64,000 bases of DNA from the NCBI RefSeq assembly GCF_009677585.1, contig NZ_WKYV01000012.1, forward strand, positions 1-64,000, written 5' to 3'. The position numbers were made by a program, and so were the translations under genes. Numbering within the stretch: the stretch's first letter is position 1; each line of letters opens with the position of its first letter. The notes below the pieces were generated by a model that worked only from the letters and a program-made list of their open reading frames with translations, ran no database searches and was not told where the DNA came from. Source of the DNA: Lactonifactor sp. BIOML-A5 (GTDB taxonomy: Bacteria > Bacillota > Clostridia > Lachnospirales > Lachnospiraceae). Positions 33,474 through 46,100 of the stretch are shown piece after piece.

Positions 33474-34676
33474 ATGAAATATATAGTGGTGTTAGGCGAT
33501 GGTATGGCCGATGAACCATTGGAGGCGCTCGGCCTTAAAACGCCGCTGGAGTATGCCGACACGAAAGCCATGGACGCAATGTCAAAAAAGGCTGAGATCG
33601 GCCTGGTACATACCATACCGGAAGGGATGACTCCCGGCAGTGATACGGCAAATCTTTCCGTGCTGGGTTATGATCCCAAGATCTATTATTCCGGCCGTTC
33701 TCCCCTGGAGGCACTTAGCATCGGTGTGGATATGAAGCCCGATGATGTGGCTCTTAGATGTAATATTGTAACCATAACCGAAGAGGATAAGCCCTATGAG
33801 GAGCAGAGAATTATGGATCACAGCTCCGGGGAAATCAGTACCGCGGATGCTAAAATCCTGCTGGAGGCTGTAACCAGCGAGCTTTCAGATGAGATTTACC
33901 AATTTTATCTGGGAACCAGCTACCGTCACTGTCTGATCTGGGCTAAGGGAAGCGTGGTGCCTCTGACCCCTCCCCATGATGTACTGACCCAAGTGATAGG
34001 GCAGTATCTTCCTCAGGACGAGAAGCTTCGCTACATGCAGAAGAGGAGCTATGAGATTTTAAAGGACCATCCAGTGAATCTGGAACGAAAGGCGAAAGGA
34101 TTGAACCCTGCTAATAGTTTCTGGTTCTGGGGCGCAGGCACCCGTCCGGCCTTGTCGTCTTTTGAGGATAAATACCACAAAAAGGGTGTTATGATTTCCG
34201 CGGTTGATCTGCTAAAGGGTATTGCGGCAGGAGCGGGTATGCATAATATATCGGTAGAGGGCGCCAACGGAGGGCTTCATACTAATTACGAAGGGAAGGC
34301 CCAGGCAGCAGTGGATGCACTGACAAAGGACGGATATGATTTTGCATATATCCATGTGGAGGCACCCGATGAGATGGGGCACCAGGGAAGTGTAGAGAGA
34401 AAGGTACAGGCTATTGAATATCTGGACAAGAGAGTGATTCAGTATGTGAAAGATCGTATGGATGCTTCAGGGGAAGACTATCGTATGATGGTACTTCCGG
34501 ATCATCCCACTCCAATCTGTGTGAGAACTCATACAGGGAATCCAGTGCCGTATATGCTCTATGACAGTACAAAGCTTCAGGATAATGCCTGGAACTACAA
34601 TGAAAAAGAAGCCGGAGCCAGCGGCAATGTTATTGCCCACGGCTATGAGCTGATGGATTATTTGTTTGCCAGATAA
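33474..34676 (+). CDS. Phosphoglycerate mutase-family protein, probable homoserine kinase
   Basis: A 400-residue alkaline-phosphatase-superfamily protein of the archaeal-type, cofactor-independent phosphoglycerate mutase (ApgM) group. Metal-site motifs are visible at the N-terminus (LGDGMADEP) and in GSDTANLSVLGYDP, with HVEAPDEMGHQG and VLPDHPTP later. In clostridia and Bacteroidetes such proteins next to hom are proposed to be non-orthologous homoserine kinases, since no GHMP-type ThrB is present. The placement directly after hom supports that. Phosphoglycerate mutase activity remains possible. Confidence 0.85.
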   Translation: MKYIVVLGDGMADEPLEALGLKTPLEYADTKAMDAMSKKAEIGLVHTIPEGMTPGSDTANLSVLGYDPKIYYSGRSPLEALSIGVDMKPDDVALRCNIVTITEEDKPYEEQRIMDHSSGEISTADAKILLEAVTSELSDEIYQFYLGTSYRHCLIWAKGSVVPLTPPHDVLTQVIGQYLPQDEKLRYMQKRSYEILKDHPVNLERKAKGLNPANSFWFWGAGTRPALSSFEDKYHKKGVMISAVDLLKGIAAGAGMHNISVEGANGGLHTNYEGKAQAAVDALTKDGYDFAYIHVEAPDEMGHQGSVERKVQAIEYLDKRVIQYVKDRMDASGEDYRMMVLPDHPTPICVRTHTGNPVPYMLYDSTKLQDNAWNYNEKEAGASGNVIAHGYELMDYLFAR

Positions 34677-34693
34677 ATAGGGTGAAAAGATAT

Positions 34694-34736
34694 ACCTGGC
34701 TGCGATTTGCCGAGAGTAAATGCAGCCAGGTTTTTT
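34694..34736 (+). terminator. Terminator after the threonine-branch genes
   Basis: Ten-bp perfect stem ACCTGGCTGC/GCAGCCAGGT followed by T6, about 17 bp after the stop and before the aspartate kinase gene. Confidence 0.92.
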
Positions 34737-34762
34737 GCAGATATTCATAATTGGAGGTAACT

Positions 34763-35968
34763 ATGCTGATTGTTAAAAAGTTCGGAGGGACCTCGGTTGC
34801 TGACAAAGAGAGGATTTTTCATGTGGCAGGCCGGTGTGCCGAAGAGTATAAAAAGGGAAATGACGTTGTTGTAGTGCTTTCGGCCATGGGAAAATATACG
34901 GATGAATTGATTGAAAAGGCCAAAGACATCAATCCCAATCCACCCAAAAGAGAGATGGATATGCTGTTTACCATCGGTGAACAAATGTCTGTGTCTCTCA
35001 TGGCAATGGCTATGAACCAGCTGGGGGTTCCGGCGGTGTCTCTCAACGCCTTTCAGGTTCCAATGTATACCACCAGCAATTACGGCAGCGCCAGGCTGAA
35101 AAGAATTGACAGCGATCGCATCCGCAATGAGTTGGAAAACAGGCGAATTGTTATTGTCACCGGCTTTCAGGGAGTCAACAAATACAATGATTATACCACT
35201 CTGGGCAGAGGGGGTTCGGATACCACAGCAGTTGCACTGGCAGCGGTACTCCACGCAGATGCCTGTGAGATTTATACAGACGTAGACGGAGTTTACACGG
35301 CAGATCCCCGAATAGTAAAGACAGCCAGGAAAATGGCAGAGATCACTTATGACGAGATGCTGGATCTGGCCACTCTTGGAGCTGGGGTACTGCACAACCG
35401 ATCCGTGGAAATGGCAAAGAAATACGGCGTGCCTCTGGTGGTACGCTCCAGTCTGAATGACTCAGAGGGTACTGTGATTAAGGAGGAAGTAAAAGTGGAA
35501 CGAATGCTCATCACCGGGGTGGCCCTGGATAAAAATGCAGACCGGATCTCAGTTATCGGCTTAAAAGACGAACCGGGAATCGCATTTAAATTATTTGATA
35601 CACTGGCAAAAAAGAACATCAATGTAGATGTAATTCTTCAATCCATTGGCAGGAACAATACAAAAGATATCTCCTTTACCGTAGCGGATACCGATCTGGA
35701 AGAGGCAGTGCAGGCAATCCGTGAATCCGGAAGATTTGCTTATGATGAAGTAAAATATAAGACAGATATTGCAAAGCTCTCCGTAGTTGGTGCCGGGATG
35801 ATGTCCAATCCCGGGGTGGCGGCAAAAATGTTTGAGAGCCTGTATAATGAGGGAATTAACATTAATATGATTTCCACCTCAGAGATACGTGTAACCGTAC
35901 TCATTGAAGAAAAAGATGCAGAGAAAGCTATGAATGCAGTACATGATGCCTTTGGGCTTGCCGAATAA
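34763..35968 (+). CDS. lysC: Aspartate kinase
   Basis: A 401-residue aspartokinase, the first step toward lysine, methionine and threonine. The nucleotide-binding N-terminus is KKFGGTSVAD. FTIGEQMSVSLMAMA and TDVDGVYTADPRIV mark the kinase domain. Two C-terminal ACT modules follow (ALDKNADRISVIGL and LSVVGAGMMSNPGVAAKMF), so allosteric feedback is expected. The start at 34763 has GGAGGT at good spacing; the upstream in-frame TTG at 34751 overlaps the ribosome site. The gene has its own transcription unit between two terminators. Confidence 0.94.
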   Translation: MLIVKKFGGTSVADKERIFHVAGRCAEEYKKGNDVVVVLSAMGKYTDELIEKAKDINPNPPKREMDMLFTIGEQMSVSLMAMAMNQLGVPAVSLNAFQVPMYTTSNYGSARLKRIDSDRIRNELENRRIVIVTGFQGVNKYNDYTTLGRGGSDTTAVALAAVLHADACEIYTDVDGVYTADPRIVKTARKMAEITYDEMLDLATLGAGVLHNRSVEMAKKYGVPLVVRSSLNDSEGTVIKEEVKVERMLITGVALDKNADRISVIGLKDEPGIAFKLFDTLAKKNINVDVILQSIGRNNTKDISFTVADTDLEEAVQAIRESGRFAYDEVKYKTDIAKLSVVGAGMMSNPGVAAKMFESLYNEGININMISTSEIRVTVLIEEKDAEKAMNAVHDAFGLAE

Positions 35969-35983
35969 GGGACAGGCCGGTCT

Positions 35984-36027
35984 GATTTTGGGACGTGTTC
36001 TTTCTAGAAAGAACACGTCCCAAAATC
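35984..36027. repeat. Perfect 44-bp palindrome
   Basis: Twenty-two bases (starting GATTTTGGGACGTGTTC) are followed immediately by their exact reverse complement, meeting at CTAG. No T-tract follows directly; a conventional bidirectional terminator lies 6 bp downstream. It resembles a REP-type or transposase-associated palindromic element more than a terminator. Confidence 0.85.
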
Positions 36028-36032
36028 ACTTC

Positions 36033-36066
36033 AAAAAAGCCGCTCATCAAATGAGCAGCTTTTTTA
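36033..36066. terminator. Bidirectional terminator between lysC and the DUF975 gene
   Basis: A6-GC ... GCTCAT/ATGAGC ... GC-T6: symmetrical hairpin with A-tract and T-tract, serving the plus-strand kinase gene and the minus-strand membrane-protein gene. Confidence 0.9.
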
Positions 36067-36076
36067 TTTTATACAA

Positions 36077-36862
36077 TTATCCAATATTGTTATAATTTCC
36101 ATAATTGTTTTCATATTCAGAATGTACCTCCTGAACCGGTTCGTCAAGTTCTCCTGTCACATCCAGGTAGAAAAAGACCTGGGTTGCCGTCATGTAGGGT
36201 ACTACCCATAAAAGCCCAATGTAGCAGGAAAATACAGATAATACCAGCATTCCCAGAAAGCTTAGTTCAATGTACAGCAGGCGTCCTCTGTACCCTTTCA
36301 GCAGCCTTAAGCTTTCCTTCAGGGAGTCCAGAGCTCCTAGTTCCGGATTATCCAGAAGCATAGGAATAGAGAGGAAAAACAGCAATTTCACAAATAGATT
36401 CACCAGACCGCCTGCCAGTGTAGTTCCCAGCATAATCAGATTCAGGGAGAGGTTGGTCATCCGCTCCGGATGCTGATAGTAAGTCATCAAGGCAGCATAC
36501 AGGGGAACCTGTACAATGAATCCCGGAATGGACTGCAAAAACGCAGAGATAATGATCCTATCCGGATGATGGGAAAAGGCATAGGCAATATCCCCTGCGC
36601 GAAATGGCTGGTTCCTGCACAGATTCAGGTGAAGCTTAAAAAAACCGGCGGAGAATACGGAGAGGATCAAGGAGATAACAATGGTAAATATCTGCTCCAT
36701 CACCATGGTTGAAATGCTGTAGCCCCCAAAAAGTGCGGTAGACAGCATGTATAGGGAGACGGCGATTACCGCCAGCAGAAGAAAGCCGGCCATAGGTGTT
36801 CCGTATTTTCCATTCAGCGCCATTCTGGCTGATTGCTTCAATTGGGCGGATGTTCTTTTCAT
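36077..36862 (-). CDS. DUF975-family integral membrane protein
   Basis: A 261-residue protein with a charged N-terminus (LKQSARMALNGKYG, typical of DUF975) and about five to six hydrophobic segments, including FLLLAVIAVSLYML and LYIELSFLGMLVLSVF. It ends in a polar Asn/Tyr-rich tail. Members of this family are common in Firmicutes and have no established function. It is transcribed alone, convergent with lysC. The 287-bp region upstream to 37149 is AT-rich and must hold its promoter and that of the following GH43 gene, but no clean -35/-10 pair stands out. Confidence 0.85.
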   Translation of the reverse strand: MKRTSAQLKQSARMALNGKYGTPMAGFLLLAVIAVSLYMLSTALFGGYSISTMVMEQIFTIVISLILSVFSAGFFKLHLNLCRNQPFRAGDIAYAFSHHPDRIIISAFLQSIPGFIVQVPLYAALMTYYQHPERMTNLSLNLIMLGTTLAGGLVNLFVKLLFFLSIPMLLDNPELGALDSLKESLRLLKGYRGRLLYIELSFLGMLVLSVFSCYIGLLWVVPYMTATQVFFYLDVTGELDEPVQEVHSEYENNYGNYNNIG

Positions 36863-37155
36863 AGATGTTACGACCTTTCCTGTAGGATTAAATGTTCCAT
36901 GTTATTATAGCAATAATATGCCAAATTAACAATATCACTTTCCAGTAAAAAAATATACAAAAATAAGAAAATAATTAAACTTTCCCTTTATAAAAAACAG
37001 ACGGTATAAAAGCGGGTAAGATTTCCTACCTTTTTAAAATCATAGTCATAAGAGGACCTGACTGTATTTGTTAAAATGAAAGCAAAGTATCTCTTTTCAG
37101 GGACACTTCTGCCCGTCAGGACAGAGAAAAATCAAATAAGAACAGGAGGATGAAG

Positions 37156-40100
37156 ATGAGGAAAAGGAAACTATCTACGAGCATTACCGCGTGGATACTC
37201 AGCGCAAGCATGCTGTTTTCCATGATCCCGCCTACGGTTGTAAGCGCGGATCCGGGAGGGAATGACAGTATCGTCAGAACGTTGGCGGCTTCTTATGACA
37301 TGAGCCATGCAGAAGGTATGCTGACAGACACCAGCGGCAACGGGATGGATGCAGAGCTGGTAGGCTTTACGGACGACGACTTTGGATTCAACGAAGAAGA
37401 TGGGACAGACGAGGTACTTAATTTTGCAGCTGACAAAAGCAAGTACGTGAAACTCCCAGCGGGGTTAATTACAGGTGAAAGCTTTTCCATTGAGGCAACG
37501 TTCAAAACCGGCACAGCCGCAGGACATTGGTTATGGTGCCTTGGTACGAAGGAGAACACATGGCCGAATGTGAATAATTACGTATTTTTAAACCCTATGC
37601 AGGATAACGGCACCATCCGCGGAGGTATGAAGGATGGGGCTACAGAATTGCTGTTCGGCAATATGCCTTCTTTGACACCGGATACTTACAGCACAGTGCG
37701 GATGGATTTTGACAGGGGCACCATGCAGCTGTATGTGGACGGCGCCAAGGTGGGAGACGATATCGCAAGCAATTATTCTATTCAGGATATCCTGAATGCG
37801 GGAACAAATGAGGGAGAAGATTTCTGCGGATATATCGGAAAATCACTTTATACACCAGATAAAGCATTTGCCGGAACTCTGACGGAGTTTAGCGTGTACT
37901 CTCCGGTTGAGAACCCGGACAGAGACACAGCGGAGGCTGATGTTAATGAGCTTACACTTCCTGAGGTAATTGAGGGAGATATAGAGCTTCCTGTGGCGGG
38001 AACAAACGGGAGTGTAATTACATGGACCTCAAACCGGGAAGATGTAATCAGCACAGACGGTACCGTTACCCGCCAGCCATTTGATACCAAGGTTCTGCTG
38101 ACGGCAACCGCAGACTGTAACGGCACCACGGCAGAGCGTTCTTTTGAGGTGCTTGTAAAGGCCAGTGAGGACAAAGACGATAGAAATCTGGTGGCCTCTT
38201 ATGATATGAGCCATCAGGGGGATGCACTGACAGATACCAGCGGGAATGGAATGGACGCCAGGCTTGTGGGTATGACAGATGCTGATTTTACAGAAGACAG
38301 CGGCCCAGTGCTGAACTTCACTGGTGATAAAAACAAATATGTGGAGCTTCCCAAGGGATTAATCCAGGGAGAAACATTTTCTGTTGAGGCGACCGTTAAG
38401 ACCAGCAAGCAGGCAAACCACTGGCTGTGGTGTCTGGGAACAAAGGTCAGCGGAACCGGAAACAACTATGTGTTTGTGAATCCAATGCAGGGCGGCGGAG
38501 CCATTCGTGCCGGCATCAAGAGCGGATCAGAAAAGCTGCTTGCCCAGACGGCCAAGCTTACACCGGATACTTATGCTACCGTTCGTCTTGATTTTGAGAA
38601 TGGAACCATGCGCCTTCTGGTGGATGGAGTGGAAGTGGTCAGTGGGATGGAAACGGGATACTCTATACAGAAGATACTCACAGACGGTACAAATGCAGAG
38701 GAAGACATCTGCGGATATATCGGAAAATCCCTGTATTCTGCAGATCCTGGATTTACCGGAGCTCTGAAAGGCTTTAAGGTATACTCTCCCACAATGGCTG
38801 AGGACAAGCTGGCAGCAGCTGATTTGGAAAAAATCTCTCTGCCGGACTCCGTGTATAAAGATCTGGACCTGCCCTCTGTTGGCGGCAACGGAAGCAGCAT
38901 TATCTGGAGCTCAGACAGGAAAGATTTGATCACTGATGCCGGAGAGGTTTCTCCAGCACAGCAGGATGCAGAGGTGATTTTAACTGCAACGGCTGACCTG
39001 AACGGCGCTACTGCAGAAAAAACGTTTACCGTGAAGGTTGTCGGGACGGACTCTATATTGGAGGAGGCCATGAATTCACTGACCTTTGCGTATACAGAGA
39101 TCTACGGGAATATTACACTTCCTACAGAGCTTGCAAACGGGGCAGCTGTTCAGTGGTCTGTGAACGAAGCCGGAAAAGATCTAATTACCGTGGAAGATCA
39201 GACATCCGAAGGCGGAAGAACAATTCCTGCCGGTGTGGTAACCAGACCGGCAAAAGACACGGAAATTCAGCTTACCGCAGATGTTTCCGTGGGCGACAGT
39301 GCGGACAGTAAATCCTTTACGTTTACTGTAAAAGCAAAACCCGAAGAAAAAGGGGAAACCGCAGCATATCTGTTTGCGCATTTCACCGGATCGGAAGGCA
39401 GAAGCACCGACGAACAGATATATTTTGCCACAAGCGAGAACGGAAGCCAGTGGACAGATCTCAGAGAAAATGGAAACCCTGTCCTTTCTTCTGATCTGGG
39501 AGACAAAGGTGTCAGAGATCCCTATCTGGTGCGTTCTCCCGAGGGCGATAAGACGTACCTGATCGCCACAGACCTGAGCATCTATCACAGAGGCGGCTGG
39601 GGCAATGCTGCTGCTACTACTACCGGAAGCACCAGTCTGGTGGTATGGGAATCTTCTGATCTTGTAAATTGGAGCGAACCGCGTCTGGTGGATGTGGCAT
39701 CCAGGATTCCGGGTGCGGGCTGTGCATGGGCGCCGGAAGCATTTTATGATGAAGAGACCGGCCAGTATGTAGTTTACTGGGCTACGGCATCGGGTGAGAG
39801 CAATGAACTGGGTGATCCCATGAATATGTATTATGCCACTACCCGTGACTTCTATACATTCTCAGAACCCGTGCTTTGGATTGACAGAGAACACTCCATC
39901 ATTGATACCACAATGATCCAAGCCAACGGCAAATATTACCGTGCATCCGGCGACGGACAGATCACTATTGAAGAAAGTGATTCTATATACGACGGATGGA
40001 AAATCATCGGAACCTTAAAGGATATCTTTAACAATAACAATTACAGCGGGGCAAAGCTTGAAGGCCCGGAATTCTTTAAGTATAACGACAGAGACTTCCT

Positions 40101-43100
40101 GACAGACAAAGACGGAAACAAGGTTGACACCTGGGGTCTTATGTGTGATCAGTATGCCGAGGGAAGAGGCTATCTGCCATTCCGGACAACGAATATGGCA
40201 GACATGAGTACAGACAGCTGGTCTCCGGCATCTGACGTAAATTTTGGATCCCTGAAGAAGCGCCACGGCACCATTCTTCCCATTACAGAGGAAGAATACC
40301 ATGCTGTCCGGAAAGCCTTTGCCAACATTGAGCCCCCCACAGGGGATAAGAAGGTATTGGCAGACTTTACCTTTAACGATGAGGAAACAGGGCTCTCCAG
40401 TGAAAACGCAAAAGCAGAGGGTACCTATACACTCAAAGACAGCTATGACGGCAAAGCGCTGTACCTGGACGGATCGGCATCTAATTATCTGACGGTTACA
40501 GACAAGGACGGAAAGAGCCTGCTGACAGGGGCTCAGGAGCTTACGGTATCCTATGATATGAAACCAGACAGAACCGAGACAAATTGGGCGTTCTTTGCAG
40601 CCCCGGACGGCAATCCGGTTTCCTATATGAATGAAAAATATCTGGGCATTTTGGAAGCAGGGGGCCGCACCACAGCAGAACGTTACAATAATTCGGGAAG
40701 CAGACCTGTTAATCCATATGCAGACACAGGCTCCGGCTGGTACCATGTGGATGTTGTATTCGGCAAAACAGATACTTCTGTCTATGTAAACGGTGTGAAA
40801 CAGGCCGGCGAAGCCAGCAGCTATACACTGGAGGGGATTCTCGGAACCAGCAGTATCCTGCAGATAGGAAAGGCGAACTGGAACAGCGGTGAATATTTCA
40901 AAGGCTGGATTGACAACTTCAGAGTGGCTAATTATACTCTGAGCGATGAGGAGATCAAAGCCTTAGCTGATAATTTACTCAGTAAGCTGCCGGCAGTCAA
41001 GGATGTACTGGTAGGGACAGCACCTGACAGGGAGACGGCCCTTGAGTACAGAGGGACCGATGATCATACGGCAATTCTGACAGAAGTAGATCAGGAGAAT
41101 ATGACAGTGACATCCTATATCCGGAAGACAGCTGACAGTAAAAAAACTCCTGTTACCTTTTATTTGAACAAAGAAGTAGACGCCATCCTTGTAAATGGAG
41201 AGTCTTTTGAAAACGGGACGGCTCTGGATCTGTCCGAGGATGTGCAGGTGGTTCTGCAGTCAGGCGGTACGGAGGAAATCTGGACGATAAAGAAACCTGT
41301 GATCAGTAATAACCCTGTATTACCCGGTCAGTATGCAGACCCGGATCTGGATTTCTTTGACGGTAAGTTCTGGATCTTCCCAACCACAGACGGTTATCCC
41401 TCCTGGAGCGGATATCAGTTCCATGCGTTCTCTTCTCCGGATCTGGTAAATTGGACGGATGAAGGCGTCATTATGGATTTGAAGGAAGATAATCCCGGAT
41501 TAAATGAGAACGGGATACAGATTGCAGCGTCTAAATGGGCAGTGGGAAGTGCCTGGGCACCTACCATTGAAGAGAAAAATGGAAAATATTACTTCTATTA
41601 CTGCGGAAAGCAGTTAAACGGGGAGTCTGCCATAGGTGTTGCAGTAGCAGACAGCCCAAAAGGCCCTTATGTTGACAAAGGGGAGCCCCTGATGACAAAA
41701 ACCATCAGTTCAGAGGGCGGAGCAGGGATCGGTCAGGCTATTGATCCGGGCATCTTTACCGATGACGACGGAAAATCCTATCTGCTGTACGGCAACGGCG
41801 GAGCAGGGATCGTAGAGCTGGGCGATGATATGATGAGTATTAAGAAGGATACCATCCGGAAACTGAATGGCCTGACAAACTTCAGAGAATCTGTAAATGT
41901 AATCAAGGTAAACGGAGTCTATCACTGGACTTGGTCCTGCGATGATGCCAACAGCCCTAACTACCATGTAGAATACGGAACTTCCGATACACTGGACGGT
42001 TCCATTACAAAACACAGTACTCTGCTTGAGAAGGATACGGAAAAAGGAATCCTTGGAAGTGCCCACCAGTCCTCTATTCTTTATATCAGAGACGAAAAAG
42101 GACAGGATCATTACTACATGGCTTACCACAGATTCTATACTCCATTGAATATTTTCACCTCAGGGGATGGTCTTGGGAAGCACAGGGAAACCTGTATTGA
42201 TGAGATATTCTTTGACAAAAACGGCTACATGACTATGACGCCCACGCTGGAGGGCGTGACGGCTGTAACCCCTGCGTCTGACAATCCTACGGTGAAGTAT
42301 ATCACAGTAACTCCGGGTATCACCATTGTGGGAAAAGGAAGTACACAGTCCTTTGCAGCAGAAACAAAAGAGGAAGCTGACGCATCCGTTACATGGAAGG
42401 TGGAAGGGAACAGCAGCAGCAGTACCTCGATGACGCCGGAGGGTGTTCTTACAGTTGGAGCGGATGAGACGGCAAAGCAGCTTACCGTCACGGCAGCGTC
42501 CAAAGCAAATCCGGGCAGAATCGGAACCGCACAGGTAAATGTAGTTGAATTCTTCGGAGAGGCGCTGGAGGAGCAGGGGGTCATTACTGCCAGAAATGGT
42601 GCATCTGTGGAAAAAGATGCCGAGAGAGGCAATGTACTTAGAATTACGTCCGGATGGATCGAGGGAGGCAACAGCCCGGCAAACGGCGGCGGTGTTTTTG
42701 AAAAGGCACAGGCAATCTTTAAAAATACAAACTTTACTCTGGGCATGGATGTGAACATTGACGGACTTGATGACAATACATCCATGGCGATGATTGGAAA
42801 CAGTGACAATCATTTCCGTATTATTCCCCAGCGGAAGGATAACAAAGGGTATTTGAAGGTATGTGCGGCAGGGACAGAGACAGAATACGAATTATCCGAA
42901 CCAGTGAAGCTGAACGAATGGCAGAACATAAAAATCATATACAGTGAGGATGATGCCACAGGAAAAGTCTCAGTAGTGGCAGGCCAGAAGACACTGATAG
43001 GCGCACAGGAGCTTGGCTTTAAGCTGAGCGCTCTGGACACAGTAGATGCCAGTCTGGGATGCACGTATAAGACAGGATTCCTGCGCACAGGAACTTATGA

Positions 43101-46100
43101 CAACATTATTGTTACAAGGGATGAGGAACCAGAAATAACGGTAACAGGAATTCAGGTCAAAGCCCCGGAGAAGACAAAGTATCTGGTGGGTGAAGAACTG
43201 AACACCGCAGGTCTGGAGGTGACCGCCCAGTACAGTGACGGAAGCAGCAAAGATGTGACCGGTGAATGTGAGCTGAGCGGGTTTGATTCCAGGATACCGG
43301 GACGTAAAACTGTAACGGTAAGCTATGGAGGATTTGAGTCCACCTTTGATGTTATCGTGGAGGGTACCCAGGATGACAGTTTATTGGCTGACTTCCACTT
43401 TAATGATGAAGAGACCGGATTGACAAGCGAAAAGGCAAGAGCAACGGGCAGCTATACGTTAAAAGAGAGCTATGACGAAAATGGAAAGGCTCTGTATCTG
43501 GATGGTTCTGCTTCCAACTATCTGACAGTGACAGATCAAGACGGAAAGAGCCTTCTTACCGGTGCAGAGGAACTAACGATCTCCTATGAAGCAAAACCAG
43601 ATCGCACAACAACGAACTGGGTGATGTTCGCCGCTCCCAACGGAAACAGGCAGGAGTATGGGAAAGAAAAATATATTGGTATCCTTACAAATAACGGCAC
43701 AACAACTGCTGAACGGTACAATAACACAAACGGCCGGCCGAAGAACCCATTTGTAACCACTGGAAGTGACTGGGTGCATGTGGATGTAGTCATCAGCAAA
43801 ACCGACACAGTCATTTATCTAAATGGAGTAAAACAGGCGCAGGAGACAAGCACTTATGGAGTGAAAGAACTTCTGGGAAACAGCAGCATTCTTCAGATTG
43901 GTAAAGCAAACTGGGGCAGCGGCGAGTACTATAAGGGCTGGATTGATAACTTTAAAATCTACAGCAAAGCCCTCACAGCGGAAGAGATAAAAGAGATTCC
44001 GGATGACAGCTTTGTAAATCTGATGCTTGAAAAGAAGGCAGAGGAAGTCAAAGACGTTGTCATCAGCGATGCCAATACAACGCTTCCTGATTATGACGGA
44101 ACCGTGACCTGGGAATCTGCAATGGAGGAAGTATCAATTGCTGAAGACGGACTGTCCGCAAAAGTGGTTCAGCCGGCTGCGGGAGAAGAACCTCTGGAAG
44201 GAAAACTTACTGCCGTTATCTCTATCTGTGGAAAGCAGATGAGAAAGGAAGTAAATGTGACGGTAAAACCAGAAGTGGGCGAGGAGGATCCTTACGGGTA
44301 CATGATGGTCCACTTTATTGAGGACAGCAACGGATACTGTGAGAAGATTTACCTTGACATATCCAGAGGAGATAATCCGGAGCAGTGGGATCCCCTCAAC
44401 GGCGGTGAGCCGATACTGGCATCCAACATGGGAACCACCGGTACCAGAGATCCCTATATCACTTACAATCCGGAGACAGAAACTTATTATATCATAGCAA
44501 CGGATCTTCGTGTCTTTGGCGGCGACGATGCAGGTTGGGGTACATGGTCTAAGAGCTACAGCACAAAGATGAATGTGTGGGAATCCAAGGATCTCATCCA
44601 CTGGAGCGATGTACGTCAGTTTGACGTGGCCCGTGATATGGATGGAAACAAGGTAGCGGAGCTTGGTATGATGTGGGCACCGGAAGCTACCTGGGTACCG
44701 GACTACTATGGGGAAGGAAAAGGCGCTTTTGTCGTATACTGGTCCTCTAAAACCTATGCAGAGGATGATCCCAACCATGATGCTTCCAGTGTTGAGAACA
44801 TAATGTGGGGAGCAACCACGGATTTCACACAGGAAACCTTTGAGTACGGCGGAAAATTCCTGGATGGAGGCGCCAAAGGCTGGATCGATACCACCATTAT
44901 TCAGAACGAAGGCAGAACCTACCATATAACAAAGAGCAATGAATTACAGATTATCATGGAATATACGGATGACAAAGAGTGGTGGAAGGAAGGTACGCAG
45001 TGGACCAGAGTGCAGGAGAGAATCGGTCAAAGCCGTTTTGGATCGGTAGAAGGCCCTGCAGTGTTTAAAGATCACAGCAATGACAACCGCTGGTATCTCT
45101 TTGTAGATGATCTTCCCTCTCCCGGTTATCAGCCGATGATATCTACGGACCTGAACCAGGGATGGGATTATCTTGACAGTCCTGATTATTTCCTGACGCC
45201 GAACACGAAGCACGGCGGAGTGATTTCACTGACGAAAAAGCAATATGATGCAGTCAGAGGGGCAGATGCTGTATCCCCAGTGACAGAGGAACTTGACAGT
45301 GTAGAAATCAGCCAGGGAAAAGCAGCAGAGGAGCTGGCAGAGCTACTGCCGCAGACTGCACAGGTGAACCTGGCATATAATATGGGCACCTCAGAACTTC
45401 CGGTAATCTGGGATACTTCTGATGTGAATCTAGACGAGGCCGGAACCTATAAGGCTGTGGGTACGGTACAGTCCATCAGTGCGAACAAGGGGCAGTGGGT
45501 TGGAAAAGACGGATCCACTAAGTATGACGCAGAGGATAAACAGCTGTACAGCAGCAGAGCAATAAAGGTATCTGCAGAAGTGGTGGTCAAGGCAGAGACA
45601 CCGGATGTGACAGTAACCAAGATTCAGGTCAAAGCCCCGGATAAGACTGAATATCTCGTAGGGGAGGAGCTGAACACAGCCGGAATGAAAGTTACTGCTC
45701 TGTACAGTGACGGAACAAGTAAAGATGTGACCAAAGACAGCAAACTTGAGGGATTTGATTCCAAGACGCCGGGGACCAAGACGGTGACTGTATCCTATGA
45801 AGAGAAGACGGCTGACTTCCAGGTTACTGTGAAAGAAAAGATTCAGGCCGGCTGGGTACAGGAAGGAAGCAAATGGAAATACAGAAATCCGGACGGAAGT
45901 TTCCTGGCTGAGACATGGAAGCAGATTGACGGACAGTGGTATTACTTTAATGAAGACACGTATATGGCTACCGGTTGGCTGCTGGACGGAAAAACCTGGT
46001 ATTATCTGAAAGCAAGCGGAGCGATGGCCACGGGCTGGCTGCTGGATGGCAATACCTGGTATTACCTGAAGGCAAATGGAGCAATGGTAACCGGCTGGCT

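Noticed and set aside
40015..44925. Long minus-strand reading frames inside the 3158-residue GH43 gene
   Set aside because: They are shadows of the coding frame with no ribosome sites or family resemblance.
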